Part shown: one piece after another, positions 1-5,120 of the stretch
Layout: every line of letters begins with the position of its first letter
How positions within the stretch are numbered: position 1 is the stretch's first letter
DNA from: CALGLS01 sp047626155
GTDB taxonomy: Bacteria > Bacteroidota > Bacteroidia > Chitinophagales > Saprospiraceae
Assembly (NCBI GenBank): GCA_047626155.1
Contig: JBLHRR010000243.1
Coordinates: 1-5,120, forward strand
DNA length: 5,120 bases
Direction: 5' to 3'
Made by a program: the position numbers and the translations under genes
The notes under the pieces: model-generated
Databases searched by the model: none
Seen by the model: only the letters and a program-made list of their open reading frames with translations
Told to the model about the DNA's origin: nothing

Positions 1-3
1 AAG

Positions 4-1188
4 TTATTCGTCTTTCTTCCATTCGTCTTTCTTTCCCTCATCCTTTTTATCGATTTCTTTTTTATCTATCTCTTTCTTCTCCGTTTTTATCTTTGGCGCA
101 TTATTCACCACCGGTTCCCCATTGTCAGCAACGGCTGGACTTGTAATAAGCTTGTTAGTATGTTTTTGATACAAAGAATTCAATTTATAAACAATCACCG
201 ACCAACCCAATAAATGAATTACCCAAACGGTTTCTCCAAAGAAATTATCCAACACCTTTACCGGGTAGAAGCCTACAAATTCATTGATGAAAAGCAAGAC
301 ATATAAAGCACACAAACTCCAACCAATTATTCCAGAAGCGAAATTCCAAATACTTTCTCCGATTCCTTCCTTCGCAGCTCTTTCCTTGTTTTTACCACTT
401 TGATATTTATATGGGAAAAATTCTCGGTCGAGATAAGTAAAGATTCTATCTTGTAAAAAACCAATGGCAATGATGATAAGTAGCAAGGCGAAGATAACAT
501 CTACCTTTCCCTGCCGTTGCCCCAGTCGATAGATTAGAGAACCCAGTCCACCTTGATTTCCAAGTGCTTCTGCAATGATAATATAGGTCCAAGAGATAGC
601 GGTTAGTACTCGGATATCATCCCACAATCGGGACATCACAGAAGGGATGTAAACGCTGCGGATTGTTTGCCAATCGGTAGCGCCTAAGGTATAAACCGTT
701 TTTAGATAAACATCATTGACCTCGTCAATCCGTTGTACCACAATCGGTAACAAATAAATCAAAATACCAAAAGCCAAAAAGTGCGTCTTCATCGGAATAC
801 CCAAACCAAACCAGGTAATGAACAAACCGGTCATCGCCGTCAATGGCACATATCGAAAGGCATCTATCGGTCGATTAAACAATCCTCTGAAAAGCGGAAA
901 TAAGCCAACGGTAAAACCAATGAGCAGTGAAATGGAAATTGCTTCGACATAGCCCGCTAGATTCAAACCCATTGATCGAAAAGTATTAGTCACCAAATCA
1001 CTCTCCGAATACAAACTCCCAAAAGCGCCCAAAACGGTTCCCGGACTCGGGAAGATCGCCGGATTCATCATTGGTTCGGCTCCCATTGTAATGAGGTGCC
1101 AGACCGATAATAACAATAGTATTCCGGATATTTCTAAAATGATTCGGGTAGAAGAGGGAAGGGTGCCACGTAGCTTGAATAGGGACAT
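4..1188 (-). CDS. ABC transporter permease (MetI/SsuC-like fold) with C-terminal two-helix and charged-tail extension
   Basis: This is an inner-membrane permease subunit of an importer-type ABC transporter. Hydrophobic segments lie near residues 15-35, 78-100, 113-131, 135-152, 195-209 and 229-247. The cytoplasmic EAA loop that docks the ATPase is near 161-190, with the conserved Gly-Ala at 169-170 and Pro182. SsuC/TauC-type permeases are usually about 250-280 residues, and this core ends near 262. The rest is extra: two more membrane segments (about 279-303 and 319-338), then a hydrophilic tail whose last 25 or so residues are almost all Lys, Glu and Asp, built from repeats such as KKEID and KKDE. 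The gene is complete, with TAA at 6-4. The ATG at 1188 is preceded by AAAAA and no Shine-Dalgarno, which is usual in Bacteroidota. It follows the binding-protein gene on the same strand, so the two probably form one transporter. The substrate is unknown; sulfonate, nitrate, thiamine-precursor or phosphate labels would be guesses. Confidence 0.88.
   Translation of the reverse strand: MSLFKLRGTLPSSTRIILEISGILLLLSVWHLITMGAEPMMNPAIFPSPGTVLGAFGSLYSESDLVTNTFRSMGLNLAGYVEAISISLLIGFTVGLFPLFRGLFNRPIDAFRYVPLTAMTGLFITWFGLGIPMKTHFLAFGILIYLLPIVVQRIDEVNDVYLKTVYTLGATDWQTIRSVYIPSVMSRLWDDIRVLTAISWTYIIIAEALGNQGGLGSLIYRLGQRQGKVDVIFALLLIIIAIGFLQDRIFTYLDREFFPYKYQSGKNKERAAKEGIGESIWNFASGIIGWSLCALYVLLFINEFVGFYPVKVLDNFFGETVWVIHLLGWSVIVYKLNSLYQKHTNKLITSPAVADNGEPVVNNAPKIKTEKKEIDKKEIDKKDEGKKDEWKKDE
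6..33 (-). repeat. 15-bp-period direct repeat in the permease tail
   Basis: The plus-strand word ATTCGTCTTTCTT occurs at 6-18 and again at 21-33, exactly 15 bp apart. On the coding strand this encodes successive KKDE units at the extreme C-terminus. Less exact copies (KKEID twice, KKDEG) lie just upstream in the gene. The tail appears to have grown by in-frame duplication of a short codon block, and copy number may vary between strains. Confidence 0.75.
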
Positions 1189-1278
1189 TTTTTGTAGTTG
1201 ATTGGTGAGAGCGAAATTCGAAAGAAGGATCTGCTCTTTTAGAGAACGTCAGGGCCGGAGAGGTTTGAATATCGAATG

Positions 1279-1286
1279 CAAAAGTA
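1279..1286 (-). promoter_or_regulatory. Candidate Bacteroidota -7 box for the permease gene
   Basis: The minus strand reads TACTTTTG, a full match to the Bacteroidota primary-sigma -7 consensus TAnnTTTG. A TTG at 1313-1311 is the nearest -33 candidate, but the 24-nt spacing is longer than usual. Transcription would start roughly 80-90 nt before the permease ATG at 1188. The box lies in the low-coordinate end of the inverted-repeat element, so if real, the permease may be driven by a promoter supplied by that element. An eight-base motif with four fixed positions in T-rich DNA can arise by chance. Confidence 0.35.
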
Positions 1287-1315
1287 AAAGTTATGAATTC
1301 CACTTGGTAACAACG

Positions 1316-1410
1316 AAAAATTAACTTCCTGATTTGGAAACAATTATGTAAATCAAAACGACCAGAGGGAGAGTGATTTATATAATTGTTTCCACGAAAG
1401 AAATCGGGAA
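1316..1410 (-). terminator. Possible terminator or attenuator formed by the core of the inverted repeat
   Basis: Read on the minus strand, the strong core stem (1394-1374 with 1355-1335) and the flanking arm (1410-1401 with 1335-1326) are followed within about five bases by TTTTT (1320-1316). This would end or attenuate transcripts coming from the binding-protein gene about 100-200 nt past its stop. The minus-strand RNA has one C-A mismatch in the core and a 7-nt bulge below it, so it is not a compact classical terminator. It may be only a by-product of the repeat's symmetry. Confidence 0.35.
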
Positions 1411-1486
1411 ATTATTTTTGGTGTAATACTTAAATATTAAGAGGAATTCATAACTTATAACTTTACCTCGCCACTAGGGGAGACCT

Positions 1487-1520
1487 GTCATCCTGAGCGA
1501 GCGCAGCGAGTCGAGGGATT
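1487..1520. repeat. REP-like dispersed intergenic repeat (GTCATCCTGAGCG family)
   Basis: The plus strand begins GTCATCCTGAGCGAGCGCAG and continues with CGAGTCGAGGGATT. I recognise this as a variant of the short GC-rich palindromic repeat common between genes in Bacteroidota and some other bacteria, usually ending in GTCGAAGGATCT. It is far richer in GC than its surroundings and partly self-complementary. Its last bases run into the binding-protein gene, whose TAA stop is at 1521-1519. No second full copy is present in the window, so the family assignment rests on recognition. Confidence 0.7.
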
Positions 1521-3120
1521 ATCCAGCTACTAACTGAAACTCTGTCCGTCTATTCTTCGCTTTACAATCTGCATTCTGATTCTTTTCACAACCAGGAACC
1601 GGTCTGTCTTCTCCGTTTCCAAGAATGATGAAACGATTGCCGTTCATGCCGTATTGCTTTTCTAAGTAATCAGCAACAGATTGTGCACGTTTTAGAGAAA
1701 GTTTCTTATTCATCTGATCGTTACCATCGCTGTCAGTATTTCCTTCTACACGGATACGAGTGTTGGAGTAAGATTTAGCTACTTCAGAAAACTGTAGATC
1801 AATGATTGTTTTAGCATTTTCCGTAAGGGCTGATTTGCCAGAATTAAAAGAAATAGAAATAGGCTTAGAAGAAATCTCCTGCGCCGTTTCCAGTGCTTTA
1901 GGAGCAGGTTTGAAAGCCTTTTGTCCTTCTGATTGGAAACCGTTTCCAGTTAGCTTAGCTGCTGCGTTTACTGCGCCTGGGTAGTTAATCTGTCTCCAGG
2001 TTGGACGTTTGGCAGGAGCCTGTTTGAGCTTGGCAAATTCGTTCCCCATCTTTTCGTACAAACGTTGTCCAGTCATTCCTTTAAAGGAAGTATTCTGTCC
2101 AAGGAAATCCTTATTGTCACCATGCGTCACAAAACGAACATTGTCCATCATTCCGATAGCATCTACCATTGGAAGTCCGGTTAGTTCAGATAAGTACTTA
2201 CCCGCCGTTTTGTAATTAGATTGTTCGGTTGCCATTTCTGCAACAGCTTTCATCCAACCAGCGTAGAATTTTTCCAGCTTGTCTTTATTCTTTTTAGCGT
2301 AAGCATCTTTTACCATAAATACATCGGCAATGATGTTAGAAGCTTCACGAGTAGATTGCAAAATAGTAGTACCAGGTACTTCTCTTTCACAAGCCAAATC
2401 ATCTGGGCTCCAAACGATAGCTGCATCAACTTTTCCTCCTTTGAAGGCATTCGCTGCATCGGTTGGCAATGGAACTTCCACCGCTTCGATGTCATTCATC
2501 GTCATGTTAGCTGATTCCAACATAGTAACTAAGAAGGTAACAGAAGGAGTGAAACCTGCAAAAGCAACTTTCTTTCCACGTAAGTCATTTACAGATTTGA
2601 TTCCACGTCGAACAACTACGGCATCACCACCACGAGACCAGTCATATTGCATAAAGACACGTGGGTTGTGTGGCGCCAGTCTTTCCATTTCTGTGTTCAT
2701 TGCAGAAACTTCGTTAGAGAGAACGTCTACCTTGTCTCCGATCCAAGCCTGACGGGAGGCATCGAAGTCGTCAATCAATTCGAATTTGACATCTAAGCCA
2801 TATTCTTTTTTGAAACGAGAATTTACGTTTGGTTCTGCTCCTGCATTGAAGTATAAACCAGGCGCAATTCCACCCCAGGTAAATACCTGAACGGTGAGTA
2901 CATCGTCAGAATTTGTAGAACTACTGTTAGAATTAGCAGTAGGAGCACTGTTAGTATTTCCGGTATCGGCATTGCCACTGTTTACTTGTTCTTCCGCTTG
3001 TTGCTGTAGCTTTTGTCCAGCGTCGGTATTTTTTAAAGCATAGCTGACACCGAAGCCGATGGCGCCTACGATAAGCAATGTGATTAAAAATTTTGAGAAT
3101 GTTGTGAGTCGTTGTGCCAT
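1519..3120 (-). CDS. Membrane-anchored ABC substrate-binding protein fused to a C-terminal OmpA domain
   Basis: This is a periplasmic two-domain protein. Residues 10-29 form a hydrophobic segment after a short basic start, best read as an uncleaved anchor or a signal peptide; there is no lipobox Cys. Residues 31-72 are a Gln/Asn/Ser/Thr-rich linker. About 74-330 matches the NMT1/SsuA class of solute-binding proteins: WGGIAPGLYF (82-91), the GGDAVVVRRGIKSVNDLRGK stretch (164-183) and VDAAIVWSPD (231-240) are typical. About 419-531 is an OmpA-like peptidoglycan-binding domain with TD (462-463), Asn471, LSLKRA (474-479) and NRRTEF (523-528). Asp463 and Arg478 correspond to the usual diaminopimelate-binding pair, and Cys511/Cys519 could form a disulfide. 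Such proteins are often labelled phosphate ABC transporter substrate-binding/OmpA family, but the ligand is not established. The ATG at 3120 follows A-rich DNA. The permease gene lies downstream on the same strand. Confidence 0.9.
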   Translation of the reverse strand: MAQRLTTFSKFLITLLIVGAIGFGVSYALKNTDAGQKLQQQAEEQVNSGNADTGNTNSAPTANSNSSSTNSDDVLTVQVFTWGGIAPGLYFNAGAEPNVNSRFKKEYGLDVKFELIDDFDASRQAWIGDKVDVLSNEVSAMNTEMERLAPHNPRVFMQYDWSRGGDAVVVRRGIKSVNDLRGKKVAFAGFTPSVTFLVTMLESANMTMNDIEAVEVPLPTDAANAFKGGKVDAAIVWSPDDLACEREVPGTTILQSTREASNIIADVFMVKDAYAKKNKDKLEKFYAGWMKAVAEMATEQSNYKTAGKYLSELTGLPMVDAIGMMDNVRFVTHGDNKDFLGQNTSFKGMTGQRLYEKMGNEFAKLKQAPAKRPTWRQINYPGAVNAAAKLTGNGFQSEGQKAFKPAPKALETAQEISSKPISISFNSGKSALTENAKTIIDLQFSEVAKSYSNTRIRVEGNTDSDGNDQMNKKLSLKRAQSVADYLEKQYGMNGNRFIILGNGEDRPVPGCEKNQNADCKAKNRRTEFQLVAG

Positions 3121-3165
3121 TTTAGTTAATTATGAATTATAATTGATGAATGATGTTTTTTAATC

Positions 3166-3211
3166 GGTTTTACGGTCGCCGGAATACCGACATACCGGAA
3201 ACCGGTTACCG
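3166..3211 (-). repeat. Short-period CGG repeat tract with hairpin potential
   Basis: On the minus strand the 107-bp gap contains successive units CGGTAAC, CGGTTTC, CGGTATGT, CGGTATTC, CGGCGAC, CGTAAAAC and CG, whose C anchors fall at 3211, 3204, 3197, 3189, 3181, 3174 and 3166, spacings of 7 or 8. The outer parts are also inverted copies: TAACCGGTTTCCGG (3208-3195) pairs imperfectly with CCGTAAAACCGATTA (3175-3161). On the coding strand an A-run follows, not a U-run, so this is not a classical terminator for the upstream gene. It could be a processing or protein-binding site, or a decayed repeat. Confidence 0.5.
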
Positions 3212-3227
3212 TTTCTTGTTTTTTGTT

Positions 3228-4238
3228 CTAGTCAAAGAAAGAATCGTATTGATTCTGGTGCCCATCCGCGCGTAGCGGTTTTTGCACCCGGGTATTCAAA
3301 TCGAGACTTTCCTCAGATTGTAATATGGTTTCCTTATCGTTTCCAAGGAGTAGGGATGTTCCTTCTTTTTCCCACTTTTCCAACATCTTTAATCCTTCCT
3401 CTTCAAAGACTCCGTTTTTCAAATCAACGGACTGCATGAAGTTGGCAGACATGTCCATGAAGCGTTCCATTTCCCCTACTTTCTGACTAACGTCATCCGC
3501 AATAGCTTCTAGGGCCATATCGAACATGTAACGTTTGTCCTTGTCTCCCTGAATAATACTCATGGCAGATTTCATTGCAGAGTTAGAAGCGTGAATGGCT
3601 TTACGTTCTTGGTCTTTTATTTCGACCTGATCCTTAATGTCCTCCAGCATGATTTCTGAATTTTCGTACATCTTGGTGAGTACTCGATAAAGTACTTCCA
3701 TTTTTTTGTACAAATCTTCCAGGCGGATATTCGACTCTTTCAATCGTCCAGCCTTTCTGGATTTCAGGATCATAATATTTTTCTTATCCTTATCTCTCGC
3801 TTTGGAAGCAAGGTCAAGGTTAGAAGCGATTTGTTTTTGGTTATTTACAATCAGCTCTTTCATCTTGTGCATCTGTCCACGAAGCTGAGATACCTGCCGA
3901 TTCATTTTACGCAAGTTGTTTTTCAAATCTTCTACGTAAGATTTCAAAATGCCAATGGGATCAATTTGCACAAAGAGTCCGGTAACCCACCGCATGACAG
4001 ATTTGTACATATAACCCACCAGGTTTCGCATCTTCGGATCTAACACCATGTACACGATGGCTGCAAGTACCATCATCATTCCTGCGAGGTAGAGGGTGTT
4101 TGAGGCCCAGACGATCAGAGTCGGAAGTGCCACAGTGAAAAGAAACGCTCCACCAGCTAACAGAGCCGTAAGAAAAATAATACCGGTAACCCCTTCAGGG
4201 CGTTTCCAAAAAGACTTAGGTTTGTAGTTGCTATCCAT
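3228..4238 (-). CDS. Two-helix membrane protein with long cytoplasmic coiled coil, PspA-like in character
   Basis: I do not recognise a named family with certainty. A polar start containing KPKSFWKRP is followed by two hydrophobic segments, about 18-45 and 48-67, forming a hairpin that should leave both ends in the cytoplasm. Residues 70-97 are a juxtamembrane region with basic and aromatic residues. Residues 98-225 are strongly helical and charged, with heptad-like spacing and many Lys, Met, Gln and Glu, as in coiled coils. A second helical block, about 235-290, is acidic and Met-rich, and the last 45 residues look disordered. Length and helix character resemble PspA/IM30 proteins with an added membrane hairpin, but no diagnostic PspA residues were verified. 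The ATG at 4238 is the start that includes the basic pre-membrane segment. The gene lies between the coiled-coil gene and the binding-protein gene on the same strand, which suggests a shared envelope role. Confidence 0.8.
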   Translation of the reverse strand: MDSNYKPKSFWKRPEGVTGIIFLTALLAGGAFLFTVALPTLIVWASNTLYLAGMMMVLAAIVYMVLDPKMRNLVGYMYKSVMRWVTGLFVQIDPIGILKSYVEDLKNNLRKMNRQVSQLRGQMHKMKELIVNNQKQIASNLDLASKARDKDKKNIMILKSRKAGRLKESNIRLEDLYKKMEVLYRVLTKMYENSEIMLEDIKDQVEIKDQERKAIHASNSAMKSAMSIIQGDKDKRYMFDMALEAIADDVSQKVGEMERFMDMSANFMQSVDLKNGVFEEEGLKMLEKWEKEGTSLLLGNDKETILQSEESLDLNTRVQKPLRADGHQNQYDSFFD

Positions 4239-4300
4239 ATGAGTTCTAATGAGAAATTTTTAATTATTAGAATAGTTGCCAGACATTTTTCTACTTTTTC

Positions 4301-4323
4301 ACATTTCTGTCTCCCAGAAATGT
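4301..4323. other. Perfect 9-bp hairpin upstream of the two-helix membrane protein gene
   Basis: ACATTTCTG at 4301-4309 is followed by a 5-nt loop and its exact reverse complement CAGAAATGT at 4315-4323. On the minus strand it is followed by GAAAAAGTAG, so there is no U-run and it is not an intrinsic terminator in that direction. It lies about 60-85 nt before the ATG at 4238. It could be a leader-RNA hairpin or a dyad bound by a regulator. Confidence 0.45.
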
Positions 4324-4341
4324 ACTGCGCGGAAGGTCTGT

Positions 4342-4375
4342 AAAAACAATAGGAAGGAAGCCGATTCCTCTATTA
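4342..4375 (-). terminator. Weak intrinsic terminator candidate after the 234-residue gene
   Basis: On the minus strand, directly after the stop at 4382, the sequence reads ATAGAGGAATCGGCTTCC and then TTCCTATTGTTTTTA. AGGAA pairs with TTCCT around a TCGGC loop; alternatively ATA and GGAA pair with TTCC and TAT around a longer loop. A run of five T (4346-4342) follows. The stem is short and poor in GC, so read-through into the next gene is likely. Together with the 143-bp gap it leaves open whether the two coiled-coil genes share one transcript. Confidence 0.35.
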
Positions 4376-4381
4376 TAACGA

Positions 4382-5086
4382 TTACATTAAATATTGTTTA
4401 ATTTTTTCTGCATCCGTCTTGATCTGTCCTACCAAAGCGTTGTAAGAAGCGACAAAGTCATTTTGCGTTTTATCCATTTTTACAGAAGCACCAGAAATTT
4501 CGGAATTCATAGATTCCATTTTTTTCTTATCTGCTTCTATCTCCTTGGTCAATTCAGCAATCTTTTGATCCTTCATTTTTATCTGACCCGCCATGTTTTT
4601 TATAGTCTGCTCCTTATCTCCAATTTGCTTAGAACGCTGGTTGGTAAGGGCCACTTTGAATTTTTGCTCTTCGGCAGAAAGCACGTTTACATAATGTTGA
4701 GCGGCATCTATTAATTTTTGCGGAGTTGCACCCATCGTTTGTGCAGTCGCGTAAGCCGATTTGAAACGAGTGGCTTCATCCATTGGCATTTTTGCCAAAT
4801 TTCGCAAAGACTGCTTGTATTCAATATAATCAAAGCCCGGCTTATTGGCTTTTTCCATTGCCCCAAAAAGGATGTTTATGAATTTGTCATTCACTGCTCC
4901 TGTAGTATTGGCAGGCGTTTCATAACTGGCCGCAGTAGGTGCTGTAGAACTAGAAGGCGTTTCCGCTTGAACGGTTGCCGCAGCATCTCCTTGATCAGCA
5001 GTCTCTTGTACTGCCTTTTTTTCCAGTGCCTTTTGTAAATCGTTCTCATCCTCTGAGATAAAGAGCCCTTTTAATTTTTTGAACAT
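4382..5086 (-). CDS. Coiled-coil protein of unknown function with basic amphipathic N-terminus
   Basis: This is a conserved-looking hypothetical protein with no enzyme motif, signal peptide or membrane segment, so it is probably cytoplasmic. It opens with MFKKLKGLFISEDEND, a short basic amphipathic stretch that could touch membrane lipid head groups. Residues 20-65 are an Ala/Thr/Ser/Pro-rich linker. Residues 66-138 form a compact helical domain containing FDYIEYKQSLRNLAKMPMDE (85-104) and ATAQTMG (113-119). Residues 140-205 are a Lys/Glu/Gln-rich coiled coil with repeated KxQxI spacing, and 207-233 (NDFVASYNALVGQI and onward) is a last helix. I have the impression of similar proteins in Bacteroidota beside tellurite/toxic-anion-resistance (TelA/TerB-type) genes, but cannot confirm it here. 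The ATG at 5086 is the first Met of the frame and begins the basic helix; no Shine-Dalgarno is visible. It is the first gene of the series visible in the window. Confidence 0.8.
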   Translation of the reverse strand: MFKKLKGLFISEDENDLQKALEKKAVQETADQGDAAATVQAETPSSSTAPTAASYETPANTTGAVNDKFINILFGAMEKANKPGFDYIEYKQSLRNLAKMPMDEATRFKSAYATAQTMGATPQKLIDAAQHYVNVLSAEEQKFKVALTNQRSKQIGDKEQTIKNMAGQIKMKDQKIAELTKEIEADKKKMESMNSEISGASVKMDKTQNDFVASYNALVGQIKTDAEKIKQYLM

Positions 5087-5120
5087 ATTGAATGCTTAGT
5101 AAATAAAGAATGAATTGGAG

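Larger units (their letters stand above)
1278..1467. repeat. About 190-bp imperfect inverted repeat, MITE-like or large hairpin
   Basis: The two ends are inverted copies. AAGTTATGAATTCC at 1288-1301 is matched perfectly by its reverse complement at 1443-1456, and similarity runs outward to about 1278 and 1467 with a one-base gap. At the centre, 1335-1355 pairs with 1374-1394 over 21 positions with one mismatch (1348/1381), leaving an 18-nt loop. A middle arm, 1326-1335 with 1401-1410, pairs across a 7-nt bulge. The arms between 1302-1325 and 1411-1442 are diverged but still alike. T-rich tracts lie just outside the middle arm on both strands, so the fold could also act as a bidirectional terminator. 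No transposase is present. A three-base TCG at 1272-1274 and 1468-1470 is the only possible target duplication and could be chance. The structure is read directly; the mobile origin is inferred. Confidence 0.7.
1189..1518. other. 330-bp intergenic region between binding-protein and permease genes
   Basis: No credible gene was found here. The ORF on the minus strand that crosses into the region from 1303 is an out-of-frame shadow of the permease start and has no recognisable content. From right to left the region contains a REP-like repeat at the binding-protein stop, a long inverted-repeat element (about 1278-1467), a promoter-like box at the element's low-coordinate end, and about 90 bp (1189-1277) of leader in which I see no further clear signal. 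The gap is much longer than expected inside a compact ABC operon. Confidence 0.6.

Noticed and set aside
1206..1232. GAGCGAAATTCGAAAGAAGGATCT-like stretch before the permease as a second, decayed REP-like copy
   Set aside because: Only short words (GAGCGA, TCGAA, AAGGATCT) match the repeat family, with disrupted spacing; the resemblance is too weak to annotate.
998..1303. 101-residue minus-strand ORF extending past the permease start into the gap
   Set aside because: It overlaps the permease N-terminus in another frame, its start lies inside the inverted repeat, and its translation has no domain, membrane or compositional signature of a real protein.
1481..1520. Reading the GC-rich repeat as a CRISPR repeat or att site
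   Set aside because: There is one copy only, with no spacer array, no integrase gene and no tRNA nearby.
1802..2752. Several plus-strand ORFs of 60-140 codons and a minus-strand ORF at 2310-2495
   Set aside because: All lie antisense to or out of frame within the well-supported binding-protein/OmpA gene, and their translations look like frame shadows.
3121..3153. AT-rich TTATGAATTATAATTGATGAATGATG before the binding-protein start, sharing TTATGAATT with the inverted-repeat ends at 1291-1299
   Set aside because: A nine-base AT-rich word is expected by chance in such DNA, and no further similarity to the element extends from it.
4244..4272. TTCTAAT/ATTAGAA inverted repeat just before the ATG at 4238
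   Set aside because: The 7-bp stem is very AT-rich with a 15-nt loop, so it is unlikely to be stable or informative.
4394..5038. Two plus-strand 106-codon ORFs opposite the 234-residue gene
   Set aside because: They are antisense shadows rich in Phe, Ile, Cys and Arg, as expected from the complement of Lys/Glu/Ala-rich coding DNA.

Overview
The window reads as a chromosomal stretch from a Bacteroidota member, possibly of the Saprospiria or Cytophagia type. The class is an inference. The support is A-rich sequence without a Shine-Dalgarno directly before the start codons, one match to the Bacteroidota -7 box TAnnTTTG, a dispersed repeat of a type common in Bacteroidota intergenic DNA (GTCATCCTGAGCG...), and moderate GC. 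No RNA gene, CRISPR array or transposase gene was seen.

All four genes lie on the minus strand and are read from high to low coordinates. (1) 5086-4382 is a 234-residue protein with a basic N-terminal helix, a Ser/Thr/Ala-rich linker, a helical middle domain and a C-terminal coiled coil. (2) 4238-3228 is a 336-residue protein with two N-terminal membrane segments and a long cytoplasmic coiled coil that resembles PspA in composition. (3) 3120-1519 is a 533-residue membrane-anchored fusion of an NMT1/SsuA-like periplasmic binding protein with a C-terminal OmpA peptidoglycan-binding domain. (4) 1188-4 is a 394-residue SsuC-like ABC permease with an unusual extension of two extra membrane helices and a Lys/Glu/Asp-rich tail. 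The ABC ATPase is not in the window and may lie just past the low-coordinate end.

The gaps are informative. The 143-bp gap (4239-4381) holds a weak terminator candidate and a perfect 9-bp hairpin. The 107-bp gap (3121-3227) holds a CGG motif repeated every 7-8 bp. The 330-bp gap (1189-1518) holds a REP-like repeat that contains the stop codon of the binding-protein gene, then an inverted-repeat element of about 190 bp with MITE-like architecture, whose far end carries the promoter-like TACTTTTG ahead of the permease gene.

Taken together, the genes suggest an envelope-associated module. A binding protein is held between inner membrane and peptidoglycan and probably works with the extended permease. 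Two coiled-coil proteins on the cytoplasmic side may act in membrane stress or scaffolding. The transported ligand cannot be read from the sequence, and the joint function is inferred from gene order and domain content only.
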